DNA of 64,000 bases from Streptomyces hoynatensis (GCF_003626535.1 NZ_RBAL01000003.1:434001-498000), one strand, 5' to 3'; numbered from the stretch's first letter, positions 17,035-25,050 are shown. The notes: a model not told the origin generated them from the sequence alone. A program made the numbers and translations.

Positions 17035-17266
17035 TTCGGCCGCCGCCGTGATCACCGTGACGCCGCCCGGGATTCCGGTCCTCATGCCGGGCGAGCACGC
17101 CGGCGGCCCCGGCGGCCCGCTGCTGCGCTACCTGAGCGCGCTGGAGGAGCGCGACCGGCGCTTCCCCGGCTTCGGCAGCGAGACCCACGGCGTGCGTGTC
17201 GCCCCGGACATGGGCGACCACCTCATCGAGTGCCTGCGGCCGGCCCCCGGGGAGAAAACGGCGTGA
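17035..17266 (+). pseudogene. C-terminal remnant of an Orn/Lys/Arg decarboxylase
   Basis: About 77 residues match the extreme C-terminus of class III-fold basic amino-acid decarboxylases: VITVTPPGIPVLMPGEHAG, then GPLLRYLSALEERDRRFPGFGSETHGV. The proline-glycine string PPGIPVL-x-PGE and the RRFPGFE/G-x-x-x-HG ending are the family's C-terminal hallmarks. The PLP-binding domain, normally around 400 residues upstream with the SxHK lysine, is absent. Upstream DNA codes for nothing similar. It is a truncated fossil, and no start codon is assigned. Identification rests on remembered family motifs. Confidence 0.62.
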
Positions 17267-17334
17267 GACCCGCAGCGGTTCGCGGCAGCATGGCGTTGCC
17301 CACTCATCTGCGAAGGGAAAGGCAGGCAACGCCC

Positions 17335-17745
17335 ATGACGCGCGCCGTCACCCTGATCCGCTCCTCGGACCTGTCGGACGTGGCCGAGTACGCCTACGCG
17401 GCCACGGCACCCGCCGGGGCGCGGCTGATCTTCCTGGCCGGGGCCTGCCCGCTGAACCTGGACGGAACCACCGCGGCCGTCGGGGACTTCGCCGGCCAGG
17501 CGGCGAAGTGCGTCGAGAACCTGCGGATCGCCCTGGCCGCCTCGGGGGCCTCGCTCCAGGACGTCGTCAGCACCCGGGTTCTCGTCGCCTCCTCCCGGCA
17601 GGAGGACCTGGGCACCGCCTGGAAGGTGGTGCGGGACGCCTTCGGCGCACACGACGTTCCCAGCACCCTGATGGGAGTCACCGTCCTCGGCTACGAGAAC
17701 CAGCTGGTGGAGCTGGAGGCCGTCGCCGCCGTCCTCGACTCCTGA
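17335..17745 (+). CDS. RidA/YjgF family protein
   Basis: 136 residues from ATG 17335 after a GAAGGGAAAGG purine run. The family fold is recognisable by GARLIFLAGACPLNLDGTTAAVGDFAGQAAKCVENLRIALAASGASLQDVVSTRVLVAS and the C-terminal PSTLMGVTVLGYENQLVELEAVAAV, with E in the last strand. RidA proteins hydrolyse reactive enamine/imine intermediates made by PLP enzymes, but the catalytic Arg position is replaced (VPSTLMGVTVLG where many have PART-x-V), so this belongs to a divergent RidA subgroup. Cytosolic. It stands alone beside the decarboxylase remnant. Confidence 0.85.
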   Translation: MTRAVTLIRSSDLSDVAEYAYAATAPAGARLIFLAGACPLNLDGTTAAVGDFAGQAAKCVENLRIALAASGASLQDVVSTRVLVASSRQEDLGTAWKVVRDAFGAHDVPSTLMGVTVLGYENQLVELEAVAAVLDS

Positions 17746-17901
17746 ACGGCGAGCCCGCCTCCTGGGCGGCGAGCCCGCCCGGCCCACTACAGTGAGGCGC
17801 CGGGCGGTCGGCGGGGCGGGCGCGCCCGCATCGCCCGGCCCGGCCGGCCGGGCGCCGACCGCGCGGCGGCCGCCCCCGGGCACGTGGGAAGGAAGTGGGC
17901 G

Positions 17902-18468
17902 ATGGGGGAGATCCAGGACGGCATCGAGGAGGCGCTGCAGGCCACGCAGACCCGGCCGTTGCCGCGCTCGGCCCAGGCCAGGGTGCGGGTGCTGCTGCGC
18001 GCCGAGCGCGGCGACACCGGGGCCGTTGCCCGGCGGCTCGGGGTCTCCCGCCGGACCGTGCAGCGCTACCTGACGGGGCAGATCCGTCGCCCGGGCCCCC
18101 GCGTGGCCGCGGCGCTGGAACGGGAGGCCCGCCGCAGCTGGCAGCCGGGCCTGCGCGCCCGCGCGATCCGCCGGGCCGCCCGGCTGGGCATCACGGTGGA
18201 GACCAGGGCGCGGTTCGGCTTCACGGCGGCCCCCGGCTCCACGGACGACCCGCGGCTGCGACGCGTCACCGAATTGCTGGAACCCGCGGCCTCCGGGCAC
18301 CTGCTCGCCGCCTACCAGGGCGGGGCCGAGGAGGGCGAACTGCGGCGCATCCTGGGCGAGGGCCTGGGCTTCTCCTACTTCCGCGACCACGGCCGCCGCG
18401 CCCAGGGGCTGGATGTCGAGATCACCGACATCGACTACCTCGACCTCGACCTGGGAGGCGGCGCCTGA
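17902..18468 (+). CDS. tpg: Telomere terminal protein Tpg homologue
   Basis: 188 residues from ATG 17902, after GGGAAGGAAG; an upstream ATG at 17884 lacks support. The start MGEIQDGIEEAL matches Streptomyces Tpg proteins. The HTH is GDTGAVARRLGVSRRTVQRYLTGQ (residues 37-60), followed by TRARFGFTAAPGSTDDPRLR and the acidic ending VEITDIDYLDLDL. Tpg caps the 5' ends of linear Streptomyces chromosomes and plasmids by covalent attachment of the first nucleotide; the attachment residue recalled for Tpg is Thr114, and residue 114 here is Thr (PGST). The usual partner gene tap is not adjacent. Length fits the family (about 185). Confidence 0.93.
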   Translation: MGEIQDGIEEALQATQTRPLPRSAQARVRVLLRAERGDTGAVARRLGVSRRTVQRYLTGQIRRPGPRVAAALEREARRSWQPGLRARAIRRAARLGITVETRARFGFTAAPGSTDDPRLRRVTELLEPAASGHLLAAYQGGAEEGELRRILGEGLGFSYFRDHGRRAQGLDVEITDIDYLDLDLGGGA

Positions 18469-18578
18469 GGGCTCGCCGGGGCGCCCCGGCGGCGCGGGGC
18501 ACGGCATCCTCCGGTCCACCGCGGCCCCCCGGATCCCGTCTCCGGGCGGGACGTACCCGTTGCGGCTACCATGCCGGG

Positions 18579-18905
18579 ATGGCACGGGACTTGCCGCGAG
18601 TGCGCGAGGTCTTCCCCGAGCCGGCCGCCGAGCTGATCTTCCTGCTGGAAGCGGAGGGAGAGCCCGAACTGGCCGCGAGCGTCCACGACCTGCGGCTGGT
18701 GGGGGAGTGCGGCTGCCGCGACGACTTCTGCCAGAGCATCCGCACGTCGGACCAACCCCGGGGGCAGCCGTACGGCTCCGGCCACCGCAACGTCTCGCTC
18801 TCGCCCGCGGAAGGGATGCTGATCCTGGACGTGGTCGACGAGCGCATCGTGTACGTCGAGATCCTGTTCCGGCCGCCGATGCGCCGGCGCGTCGCCCCGG
18901 AGTGA
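18579..18905 (+). CDS. Conserved hypothetical protein
   Basis: 108 residues from ATG 18579; a second ATG at 18571 is out of frame. Features are acidic helices (VFPEPAAELIFLLEAEGEPELAASVHDLRLV), then CGCRDDFCQSIRTS, with three Cys that could bind metal or be redox-active, and a strand-rich C-terminus LILDVVDERIVYVEILFRPP. The last segment recalls small Streptomyces proteins sometimes annotated as immunity-like, but no function can be assigned. It follows tpg in the same direction after 110 bp. Confidence 0.72.
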   Translation: MARDLPRVREVFPEPAAELIFLLEAEGEPELAASVHDLRLVGECGCRDDFCQSIRTSDQPRGQPYGSGHRNVSLSPAEGMLILDVVDERIVYVEILFRPPMRRRVAPE

Positions 18906-18909
18906 CCCG

Positions 18910-18935
18910 GGGGGCGGCGGCCGGCGCCCGCCCCC
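18910..18935. terminator. Short GC hairpin between convergent genes
   Basis: GGGGGCGG (18910-18917) pairs with CCGCCCCC (18928-18935) across a 10-nt loop. It sits between the hypothetical gene and the truncated DHA2 gene. Confidence 0.45.
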
Positions 18936-18938
18936 GCC

Positions 18939-19658
18939 TCAGCCGCGCACCCGCACCCAGCGGGCCGCCACCGCGCAGCCGCAGAGCAGCGCCGCGGCGC
19001 CGATCAGCAGGGAAAGCCGCAGGCCGGGCACGAAGCCTCCGGCGATCAGGGTGCCGAAGAGGGCGACCCCCACGGCGCCGCCCACCTGGCGTGCCGTGTT
19101 CAGCTCCGCGGACGCCACCCCGGCGTACGCCGGCTCCACCGCCTCGAGCACCGCGCTCGACATGGCGGGGACCACCGCGCCGCCGCCTGCGGCCGCCCAC
19201 ACGCCCACGGCCCGGTTGCGGGCGGCGCCGTCGGGGTAGGCGTGCCGGATCATCGCCAGGGAGGCCGGCAACTGCACGGCCGCGCCGGCGCCCTGGACGA
19301 ACCTGGCGGCGATCAGCAGCGCGGGCGAGGGCGCCAGCCCGCAGGCCAGGGAGGCCAGGACGAACAGGCCGAGGCCCAGCGTGAAGGCGGACCGCGCGCC
19401 GAGCCGGTCGCTGAGCGAGCCGCCGGCCGGCTGCATCGCGGCGAAGGTCAGGGCGTAGCCGTCCACGATCCACTGGAGCTGGGAGAGACCCGCCCCGAGT
19501 TCCCCGCCCAGCGTGGGCAGCGCGACGTTCACGATCGTGGCGTCGAGGCTGACCATCAGGAAGCCGAAGGAGGCGGCGAACAGGGTCCATCGCGCGGCCG
19601 GGCCGGCGGCGGGTGCGGAGACGGGTGCGGAGACGGGGACGAGTCGTTCGGCGGTCAC
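18939..19658 (-). pseudogene. DHA2-type MFS pump with a large in-frame internal deletion
   Basis: About 240 residues from GTG 19658 (an ATG at 19709 is also possible), against roughly 480 for intact 14-span DHA2 pumps. The N-terminal half is normal: LMVSLDATIVNVALPTLGGEL, QWIVDGYALTFAAMQPAGGSLSDRLGAR, ARFVQGAGAAVQLPASLAMI and AVGVWAAAGGGA. The sequence then jumps to the penultimate region VVPAMSSAVLEAVEPAYAGVASAELNTARQVGGAVGVALFGTL and the last two spans. Spans of roughly 6 to 12 are missing without loss of frame. It could express a mini-protein but cannot be a normal pump. Confidence 0.8.
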
Positions 19659-19796
19659 CACCTCAGGCTGCGGCCGGCGGCGCGGGCGGGGCAATCGGCG
19701 AGGGTGCACCTGTCAGGGTCACCCTGGCGCCGGGCGTGCGGCCCCGGCCGGCCGGGGACCGGGGAGGAGACGCGGGCGCGGCATCCGGCGCGCCGG

Positions 19797-21152
19797 TCAG
19801 CGCGGTGGGTGCGAACTGCCCGCCCGGAAGGCGGCGTTCGGCTTCCCCCTGCCGCCGGGGCCGCTCGGGCCTCCCGCGCCGGGACGCGGCCTGCCGGCCG
19901 TGGTCTCCGCGTGCGGTCCCGGCGGCGACGGTGTGCCCGCCGTGCGCGGCGCGAGGACCCGCGAGAGGGCGAGGGCGAGGAGAAGGAGCAGCAGCCCGGC
20001 CGCCGGGGCCTGCGCGAGGGCGGCGGAGGGGCCCCAGGCGTCGGCGGTGTGCCCGGCGAGGGAGGCCGCGAGCGCCGAACCGGCGGCGCTTGCGGAGTTG
20101 TTCCAGGTGAGTGCCTGGGTGAGGACGGCCGGGCGGACGGCCCTTTCCGTGAGGACGTTCAGCAGGACCAGCGTGGGCGGCACCGCCGCCTCCGTGAGCG
20201 GCACGGCCACGCCGAGCCAGGCCACGGACGGCGCGAGGGGGAGCAGCAGCGCCGGGCCCGTCAGGCAGGCGGTGGCGACGACGAGTTGGCGGCGTGCCGG
20301 GGCGGGGTGCCGCCGCAGCCCGTAGAGCCAGCCGGAGAGGAGCCCGCCGGCGCCGGCGGCCGCGGTGATCGGCGCCGCCGCGCCCGCGGCCCCGTGGGCG
20401 ATGGCGAAGGAGCTCACGCAGACGGCCATGGTGCCGAAGTACAGCCCGACGGCCAGGTTCAGCAGCCCGAGGAGCAGGGCGGGGAGGGCACCGGGGCGGA
20501 GGCGGGGCCGCCGCGGGCTCCGCCCGGAGCGGGCGCGGGCGGTGGGCTTTCCGGCCGGCGGCGGCGCGGTGTGGGTCTGGGCGGCCAGGGCGCCTCCCCC
20601 GCCGAGGACCAGGGCCGCGGCGATGCCGCTTGCCCAGGCCGGGTGCCCCGCGGCGCCGATCGAGGTGACCAGGACCGGCCCCAGCAGGAAGGCGGTGGCG
20701 TTGGCCAGGGACTCCAGGGAGAACGCGGTGGGCAACTCGCCGTCCCGCGTCCCGCGCAGCAGCCGGGCCCAGCGGGCCGCCGAGAGGGCGCCGAGCTGGG
20801 GAACCGCCGCTCCGGCGCAGCCGGCCGCGGTGATCGCGACGGCGGGGCCGGGGGCGGCGAGCACGCAGGCAAGGGCGGCGCCGTGGGCGGGCAGGCAGTA
20901 CGGCAGGACGCGGCTCTGGCCGAACCGGTCGACGAGCCGGGCCAGTTGGGGTCCGATCAGGGCCTCGGCGAGGGAGAAGCCCGCGGCGGCCAGGCCCGCG
21001 GTGCCGTAGGAGCCGGTGCGGGCGTGCAGCAGCCAGAGCAGGCCGAGGCCGGTCATGGCGATGCCGACGCGGCCGAGGGCGGCGGCGAGGAAGAAGGCGG
21101 CGGCGTCCGGGGTGCGCAGCAGGGAACGGTAGCCGGTGGCGACGCGGGGCAT
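19797..21152 (-). CDS. MFS transporter
   Basis: 451 residues from ATG 21152, behind AAGGAC. About 12 hydrophobic spans are visible (FFLAAALGRVGIAMTGLGLLWLL, AAGFSLAEALIGPQLARLVDRFGQSRVL, LLLGLLNLAVGLYFGTMAVCVSSFAIAHGA). PQLARLVDRFGQ is the MFS loop 2-3 motif. The central loop is Arg/Pro-rich and the C-terminal tail is long and polar. It resembles the YcaD/ProP-like or 'MFS_1' exporters found in biosynthetic and accessory regions. No regulator is adjacent. Confidence 0.88.
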   Translation of the reverse strand: MPRVATGYRSLLRTPDAAAFFLAAALGRVGIAMTGLGLLWLLHARTGSYGTAGLAAAGFSLAEALIGPQLARLVDRFGQSRVLPYCLPAHGAALACVLAAPGPAVAITAAGCAGAAVPQLGALSAARWARLLRGTRDGELPTAFSLESLANATAFLLGPVLVTSIGAAGHPAWASGIAAALVLGGGGALAAQTHTAPPPAGKPTARARSGRSPRRPRLRPGALPALLLGLLNLAVGLYFGTMAVCVSSFAIAHGAAGAAAPITAAAGAGGLLSGWLYGLRRHPAPARRQLVVATACLTGPALLLPLAPSVAWLGVAVPLTEAAVPPTLVLLNVLTERAVRPAVLTQALTWNNSASAAGSALAASLAGHTADAWGPSAALAQAPAAGLLLLLLALALSRVLAPRTAGTPSPPGPHAETTAGRPRPGAGGPSGPGGRGKPNAAFRAGSSHPPR

Positions 21153-21499
21153 GGGTGTCCTTGGTCGCCGCCCGGCGGGGTGGGCCGCCCGGGGCCGCCG
21201 GCGCCTGAGTGAGGGGGAAAGGTGCGGCCCGCAGCCCGCCAGAGGACGTCCAGGACTGCGGTGGGACGGGGCACGCGCCCCCGCCGCCGCCCCCGGCGCC
21301 GGGCGGAGGGGAAGTTCAGAAGCTGTTGCGGGCGATCCTACCCGTGGGCGGGGACCCGGCGGTGCCGGGCCCGGGAGGCGTTCCGGCGGCACGCCGTGGC
21401 CCTGGAGCGGATCGCCGCGGCGGCGGGGGCCCCGAGCCCTCGGGTCCGGAGTCCTGACCCGCCCCGGCTCGCGGCCGGGCGTGGCTCCCGCCCAGGTAT
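21153..21499. other. Intergenic region, no supported gene
   Basis: About 350 bases between the divergent MFS gene and a small ORF. No coding or hairpin structure convinced me. It turns AT-rich only at the right end, at the candidate operator. Confidence 0.45.
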
Positions 21500-21515
21500 T
21501 CGAACAAGTGATTGA
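21500..21515. promoter_or_regulatory. Possible LexA (SOS) box, imperfect
   Basis: TCGAAC-AAGT-GATTGA compares with the actinobacterial SOS box TCGAAC-N4-GTTCGA: the left half is exact and the right half matches 4 of 6. It lies within a wider imperfect palindrome from 21498, 10 nt before the ATG at 21525. Confidence 0.4.
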
Positions 21516-21524
21516 ATATCTGGC

Positions 21525-21770
21525 ATGGTGAACCCTGGCTTCCCCGAGGACCTCGTCCGCGATCAGCACGCCTGGAACCGCGCCTACCGGCAGCTCGCCG
21601 GCTGCGGGCCCGGGGAGTACGCGGTGCTGCGCCGCCGGCTGCTGCACCTGTCCTGCCGGATCGCCTTCCACCCCCACTGGGCCGGCTGCCGGTCGGCCGC
21701 GGGCTGGGCCGAGCTGCGCCGCCACGTGCGGCGGAGCGAGGCCGCCCGGAGCCTGGCGCGGGCCGCCTGA
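21525..21770 (+). CDS. Small conserved hypothetical protein
   Basis: 81 residues from ATG 21525. The N-terminus MVNPGFPEDLVRDQHAWNRAYRQLA is typical of small Streptomyces proteins (FPxDL..Q..W...Y..LA). The rest is Arg/Leu-rich helix with HPHWAGC. There is no ribosome site in the AT-rich leader, so initiation may be leaderless or repressor-gated. Function unknown. The operator just upstream suggests inducible expression. Confidence 0.62.
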   Translation: MVNPGFPEDLVRDQHAWNRAYRQLAGCGPGEYAVLRRRLLHLSCRIAFHPHWAGCRSAAGWAELRRHVRRSEAARSLARAA

Positions 21771-21832
21771 GGCGCCCGGAGGAGCGGGCGGCGGGGCCCC
21801 GGCGCGCCGCGCGAGGCGGCCCGCCGGGAGCC

Positions 21833-22243
21833 TCAGGAGGTCAGCTGGCTGAAGCGGAGGCGGTTGCCGAAGGGGTCGCGCAGGCCGCAGTCGATCCCGT
21901 ACGGCCGCTCGGTGGGCTCCTCGGTGAACTCCACGCCCAGGTCCCGGAGCCTCTCGTACGTCTTGCGGCAGTCGTCCGTGGTCAGGATGAGCCACCCGCC
22001 CGTCGCGCCCTTGGTGACCAACTCGCGTACCTGCGCCGCCGTTTCCTCCGACATGGAGGGCGGGCCCGGCTTCTCCAGCAGGATCTGCCGCTCGGGGTGA
22101 CCGGGAACGCTGACGGTCAGCCAGCGCATGAAGCCCATGTCGACGTCCGCGGCGACCTCCAGGCCGAGCTTGCCGACGTAGAAGTCGAGGGCCTCGTCCT
22201 GGTCGAGAACGAATATCTGTGAATGCGTGATGCCGTTGAACAT
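21833..22243 (-). CDS. VOC family (glyoxalase/dioxygenase-fold) protein
   Basis: 136 residues from ATG 22243. The VOC beta-alpha-beta-beta-beta repeats are visible: THSQIFVLDQDEALDFYVGKLGLEVAADVDMGFMRWLTVSVPG, then GWLILTTDDCRKTYERLRDLGVEFTEEPTERPYGIDCGLRDPFGNRLRFSQ. His7-region and Glu near the C-terminal strands are the metal-ligand positions, though the last strand has R-L-R-F rather than the usual E. Members bind metals and degrade or sequester toxins. It lies 106 bp downstream of an AraC gene on the same strand, probably in one unit. Confidence 0.88.
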   Translation of the reverse strand: MFNGITHSQIFVLDQDEALDFYVGKLGLEVAADVDMGFMRWLTVSVPGHPERQILLEKPGPPSMSEETAAQVRELVTKGATGGWLILTTDDCRKTYERLRDLGVEFTEEPTERPYGIDCGLRDPFGNRLRFSQLTS

Positions 22244-22349
22244 GCGCGTCGCGCTACCGACCGGGGCCGTCGGAAACTTATCCAAAACTGCTCGGTTCGG
22301 CGGGCGGCGATCGGCGCGCCCGGCGGCGGACTCGGGAACGCCGGCGGGC

Positions 22350-22742
22350 TCAGGAACCCGGGCGGCTCCACGCCATGGTGAAGCAGGTCGGCACCCTCGC
22401 GGCCACCGCCTCCCTGCGGTAGGCCCGCGGCGACCTGCCGACGATGTCACGGAACGTGCGGCTGAAGGTGCCCGGGCTGCCGAAGCCCACCTCGAAGCAG
22501 ATGTCCGTCACGCTCCGGCCGGTCTCCCGCAGCAGGAACATCGCCCGCTCCACCCGGCGGCGCTGCAGATAGCGGTGCGGCGTCTCGCCGAAGGTGGCCC
22601 GGAAGGTCCGCGTGAAGTGCGCCTGGGACACGTGCGCGATCCGGGCCAGGGCCGGAACGTCCAGCGGACGCGCGTACTCGCGGTCCATCGCGTCCCGGGC
22701 CCGCAGCATGCGGCGGTTGCTCTCCTCGGCGGCGCGGCTCAC
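22350..22742 (-). CDS. AraC-family transcriptional regulator, HTH domain only
   Basis: 130 residues from GTG 22742. It is essentially the double-HTH AraC domain: YARPLDVPALARIAHVSQAHFTRTFRATFGETPHRYLQRRRVERAMFLLRETGRSVTDICFEVGFGSPGTFSRTFRDIVGRSPRAYR, with a short tail and no sensor domain. One-domain AraC proteins of this size in front of a VOC gene are a recurrent Streptomyces pair, and the VOC gene is the likely target. Confidence 0.92.
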   Translation of the reverse strand: MSRAAEESNRRMLRARDAMDREYARPLDVPALARIAHVSQAHFTRTFRATFGETPHRYLQRRRVERAMFLLRETGRSVTDICFEVGFGSPGTFSRTFRDIVGRSPRAYRREAVAARVPTCFTMAWSRPGS

Positions 22743-22793
22743 CCCTGCCCTCCCCTCGCGGCCACGGCGCTCGCGCCCCGCCGCGAGCCCCGG

Positions 22794-23384
22794 TCACCAC
22801 CGTAGGGCACCGGCCAGCGCCGTGGTGACGACCCGGCGCACCGCCCCGGGCTCGGGCGGGCTGCCCCGCCACTCGGTGAACAGCAGATGAGCCGCCCCGA
22901 TCACGGTGGGCGCGAGCGCGTCGACGTCCGCGCCGGGCGCGATCCTTCCGAGGTCGCGCTCGGCCCGCAGATAGCCCGCGACGGCGGCCGTGCCCTCGCC
23001 GACGAGCGGGAAACGGGCGGTCCCCGCCGCGCGCAGCCGGTTGCGCACCTCGTCCCGGCCGACGACGAGGGCCACGATCGCCACCATCACCGGGTCGAAC
23101 AGGTCCGTCAGCGCGCCGGCGAGGTTGCCGTCGACGGTGCCGGTGCCCGCCGCCTCCCGCAGGGCGGCGGCCTGGGACTTCACCCCGGCGATCCGGTCGA
23201 GCACCAGCTCGGTGAGGAAGGCGTCGAAGTCGGCGAAGTGCCGGTGCAGCACCCCCTTGGCGACGCCCGCCTCGGCGGTGACCGCGCGGCTGGTGAGCCC
23301 CGTGGCCCCCTCCCGGACCAGCACCCGCTCCGCTGCCTCGAACAGCTGCTGACGCGGATCGCGCAGCGCCACCCCGGTCGGCAC
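22794..23384 (-). CDS. TetR-family transcriptional repressor
   Basis: 196 residues from GTG 23384. HTH: LFEAAERVLVREGATGLTSRAVTAEAGVAKGVLHRHFADFDAFLTELV, the classical TetR_N. The C-terminal domain is an all-helical ligand pocket. It is divergent from a methyltransferase gene. A near-perfect 26-bp palindrome lies between them and is the expected autoregulatory operator. The ligand is unknown. Confidence 0.93.
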   Translation of the reverse strand: MPTGVALRDPRQQLFEAAERVLVREGATGLTSRAVTAEAGVAKGVLHRHFADFDAFLTELVLDRIAGVKSQAAALREAAGTGTVDGNLAGALTDLFDPVMVAIVALVVGRDEVRNRLRAAGTARFPLVGEGTAAVAGYLRAERDLGRIAPGADVDALAPTVIGAAHLLFTEWRGSPPEPGAVRRVVTTALAGALRW

Positions 23385-23421
23385 CGTGCATCCCTTCCTT
23401 TCGGCGGCGACTGCCGTTTTG

Positions 23422-23447
23422 CTCTAGTGGGCGTGCGCCCACTAGAG
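23422..23447. promoter_or_regulatory. TetR operator palindrome
   Basis: CTCTAGTGGGCG (23422-23433) and CGCCCACTAGAG (23436-23447) are perfect 12-bp inverted arms around TG. The site ends 7 nt before the methyltransferase ATG and lies 37 nt from the tetR start. Bound repressor would block both genes. Confidence 0.85.
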
Positions 23448-23454
23448 TGGGCGC

Positions 23455-24291
23455 ATGGTCACTATATCGCCGGGGCCCCGGCCCGAGCCGCACCAGCACC
23501 GTCGGATGGCGGAGTCGTTCGGGGTCGACCCCGAACGCTACGACCGCACCCGCCCCCCGTATCCCGGGGCCGTTATCGAGCGCATCGTGGCCGCGAGCCC
23601 GGGCCCCGGCCTCCTCGACGTCGGCTGCGGCACCGGCATCGTCGCCCGGCAGTTCCGGGACGCGGGGCGCGCGGTGCTCGGCGTGGAGCCGGACGCGCGG
23701 ATGGCCGGCTTCGCCCGGGGCACCGGCATCGAGGTCGAGGTCGCGACCTTCGAGGACTGGGACCCGGCCGGGCGCGCCTTCGACGCGGTCGTCGCCGGAA
23801 CGGCCTGGCACTGGGTGGACCCGGTCGCGGGCGCGGCCAAGGCCGCGCGCGTCCTGCGGCCGGGAGGCGTGCTGGCCCCCTTCGGGCACGTGTACGAGCT
23901 GCCGCCCGCCGTGGCCGAGGCCCTCGCCGCGGCGTACCGGCGGGTGGCCCCCGACTCGCCGCTCGGCCACGACCGGGCGCAGGGCTCGATCCTCGACGCG
24001 TACCGCGGGCTGTACGCCAAGGCGGCGGACGGCATCCGCGAGGCCGGCGGGTTCGGCGAGCCCGAGCTGTGGCGCCACGACTGGGAACGCTCCTACACCC
24101 GCGACGAGTTGCTGGACATGGTGCCGACCTCGGGCGGCCTCAGCAGCCTGCCACCGGACAAGGTGGCGGAGGTGCTGGCCGACCTGAGCGCGGCGCTGGA
24201 CGAGCTGGGCGGCACGATCACGCTGCCGTACGCCACCTGGGGCCTGACCGCGATCCGCACCGGGGAGCCGCCCCGGCGGCAGGGGGCATGA
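23455..24291 (+). CDS. Class I SAM-dependent methyltransferase
   Basis: 278 residues from ATG 23455; ATG 23506 (MAESFGVDPERYDRTRPPYP) is an alternative. The first has the operator as its only leader, suggesting a leaderless mRNA. Motifs: GLLDVGCGTGIVARQFRDAGRAVLGVEPDARM (SAM binding), FDAVVAGTAWHWVDPVAGAAKAARVLRPGGVLAPFGH. It belongs to the Methyltransf_11-like group with a HWVDP post-motif. Regulated by the divergent TetR through the 26-bp operator. The substrate is not deducible. Confidence 0.92.
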   Translation: MVTISPGPRPEPHQHRRMAESFGVDPERYDRTRPPYPGAVIERIVAASPGPGLLDVGCGTGIVARQFRDAGRAVLGVEPDARMAGFARGTGIEVEVATFEDWDPAGRAFDAVVAGTAWHWVDPVAGAAKAARVLRPGGVLAPFGHVYELPPAVAEALAAAYRRVAPDSPLGHDRAQGSILDAYRGLYAKAADGIREAGGFGEPELWRHDWERSYTRDELLDMVPTSGGLSSLPPDKVAEVLADLSAALDELGGTITLPYATWGLTAIRTGEPPRRQGA

Positions 24292-24297
24292 GCCGCC

Positions 24298-24326
24298 GCG
24301 CCCCCGCCGGTGACCGGCGGGGGCGC
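24298..24326. terminator. Bidirectional terminator hairpin
   Basis: GCGCCCCCGCCGG (24298-24310), loop TGA, CCGGCGGGGGCGC (24314-24326): perfect 13-bp stem between the convergent methyltransferase and SRPBCC genes. Confidence 0.85.
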
Positions 24327-24372
24327 GAACTGTGGCCGCCCGCCCGTGGGGGGACGGGCCCGCCGGCGCGGC

Positions 24373-24846
24373 TCACCGCCCCGACGGCCCGCCGCCCCCG
24401 CCCCCCGGGCGGGAGGGCGCCGCGGAACCCGCCGCCGCGGCCGACTCCACCCGCTCCTTCAGCCGCGCCAGGTCGGCGGCGACCATGCCGGCGTCGCGCC
24501 GGAACTCGGCCTCGCTCATCCCCGGCCGCCGGCGAAGCGTGAACACCACCTCGCTTCCGGCGCCGTCGGGGATCACCCGGACCGGGTTGAAGACGGTCTC
24601 CCCCGAGGGCAGCGTGACGTCGTGGTCCAGCACGCCCAGCTCGTTGCGGGGCGTGAAGGCGACCTCCACCCGTCCCATCGGGGAGGAGTCCGCGACCCAC
24701 CGGCCCGCCACCCGCCGGATGGTGGTGCCCAGGCCGTGGGCCCAGGCGGGCAGGTGGGCGGGGTCGGAGGCGTAGGCGTAGACGGCGCCGGCCGGCCGGT
24801 CGACGTGGACGCTGAGGTGGCGCGATGCGCCGGGTTGGGCGTTCAT
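24373..24846 (-). CDS. SRPBCC (START-like) family protein
   Basis: 157 residues from ATG 24846. Features of the helix-grip fold: HLSVHVDRPAGAVYAYASDPAHLPAWAHGLG at the N-terminus, alternating strands, and the C-terminal helix FRRDAGMVAADLARLKERVES. Such proteins bind hydrophobic ligands or act as cyclases or aromatases. The Gly-rich tail is disordered. No neighbour suggests its ligand. Confidence 0.87.
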   Translation of the reverse strand: MNAQPGASRHLSVHVDRPAGAVYAYASDPAHLPAWAHGLGTTIRRVAGRWVADSSPMGRVEVAFTPRNELGVLDHDVTLPSGETVFNPVRVIPDGAGSEVVFTLRRRPGMSEAEFRRDAGMVAADLARLKERVESAAAAGSAAPSRPGGGGGGPSGR

Positions 24847-25050
24847 GCGGGCGACCGTAGCCCCCCGCCGCCGCCCGGGGCTTGAACGAACCGGACGCGT
24901 TGCGCGAACCGGACGGGCACCCCCCTCCGCCCCGGGGACCGGCCTGGCGGCCCGCGTCCCAAGGGCGCGGCGCACGGTTTCCCGGCACCGTCGCGGCCCG
25001 CGCCCGGTGGGCCGCGCGCCCGGTCCGCCGCGCCTGAGCCGGGGACCGGC

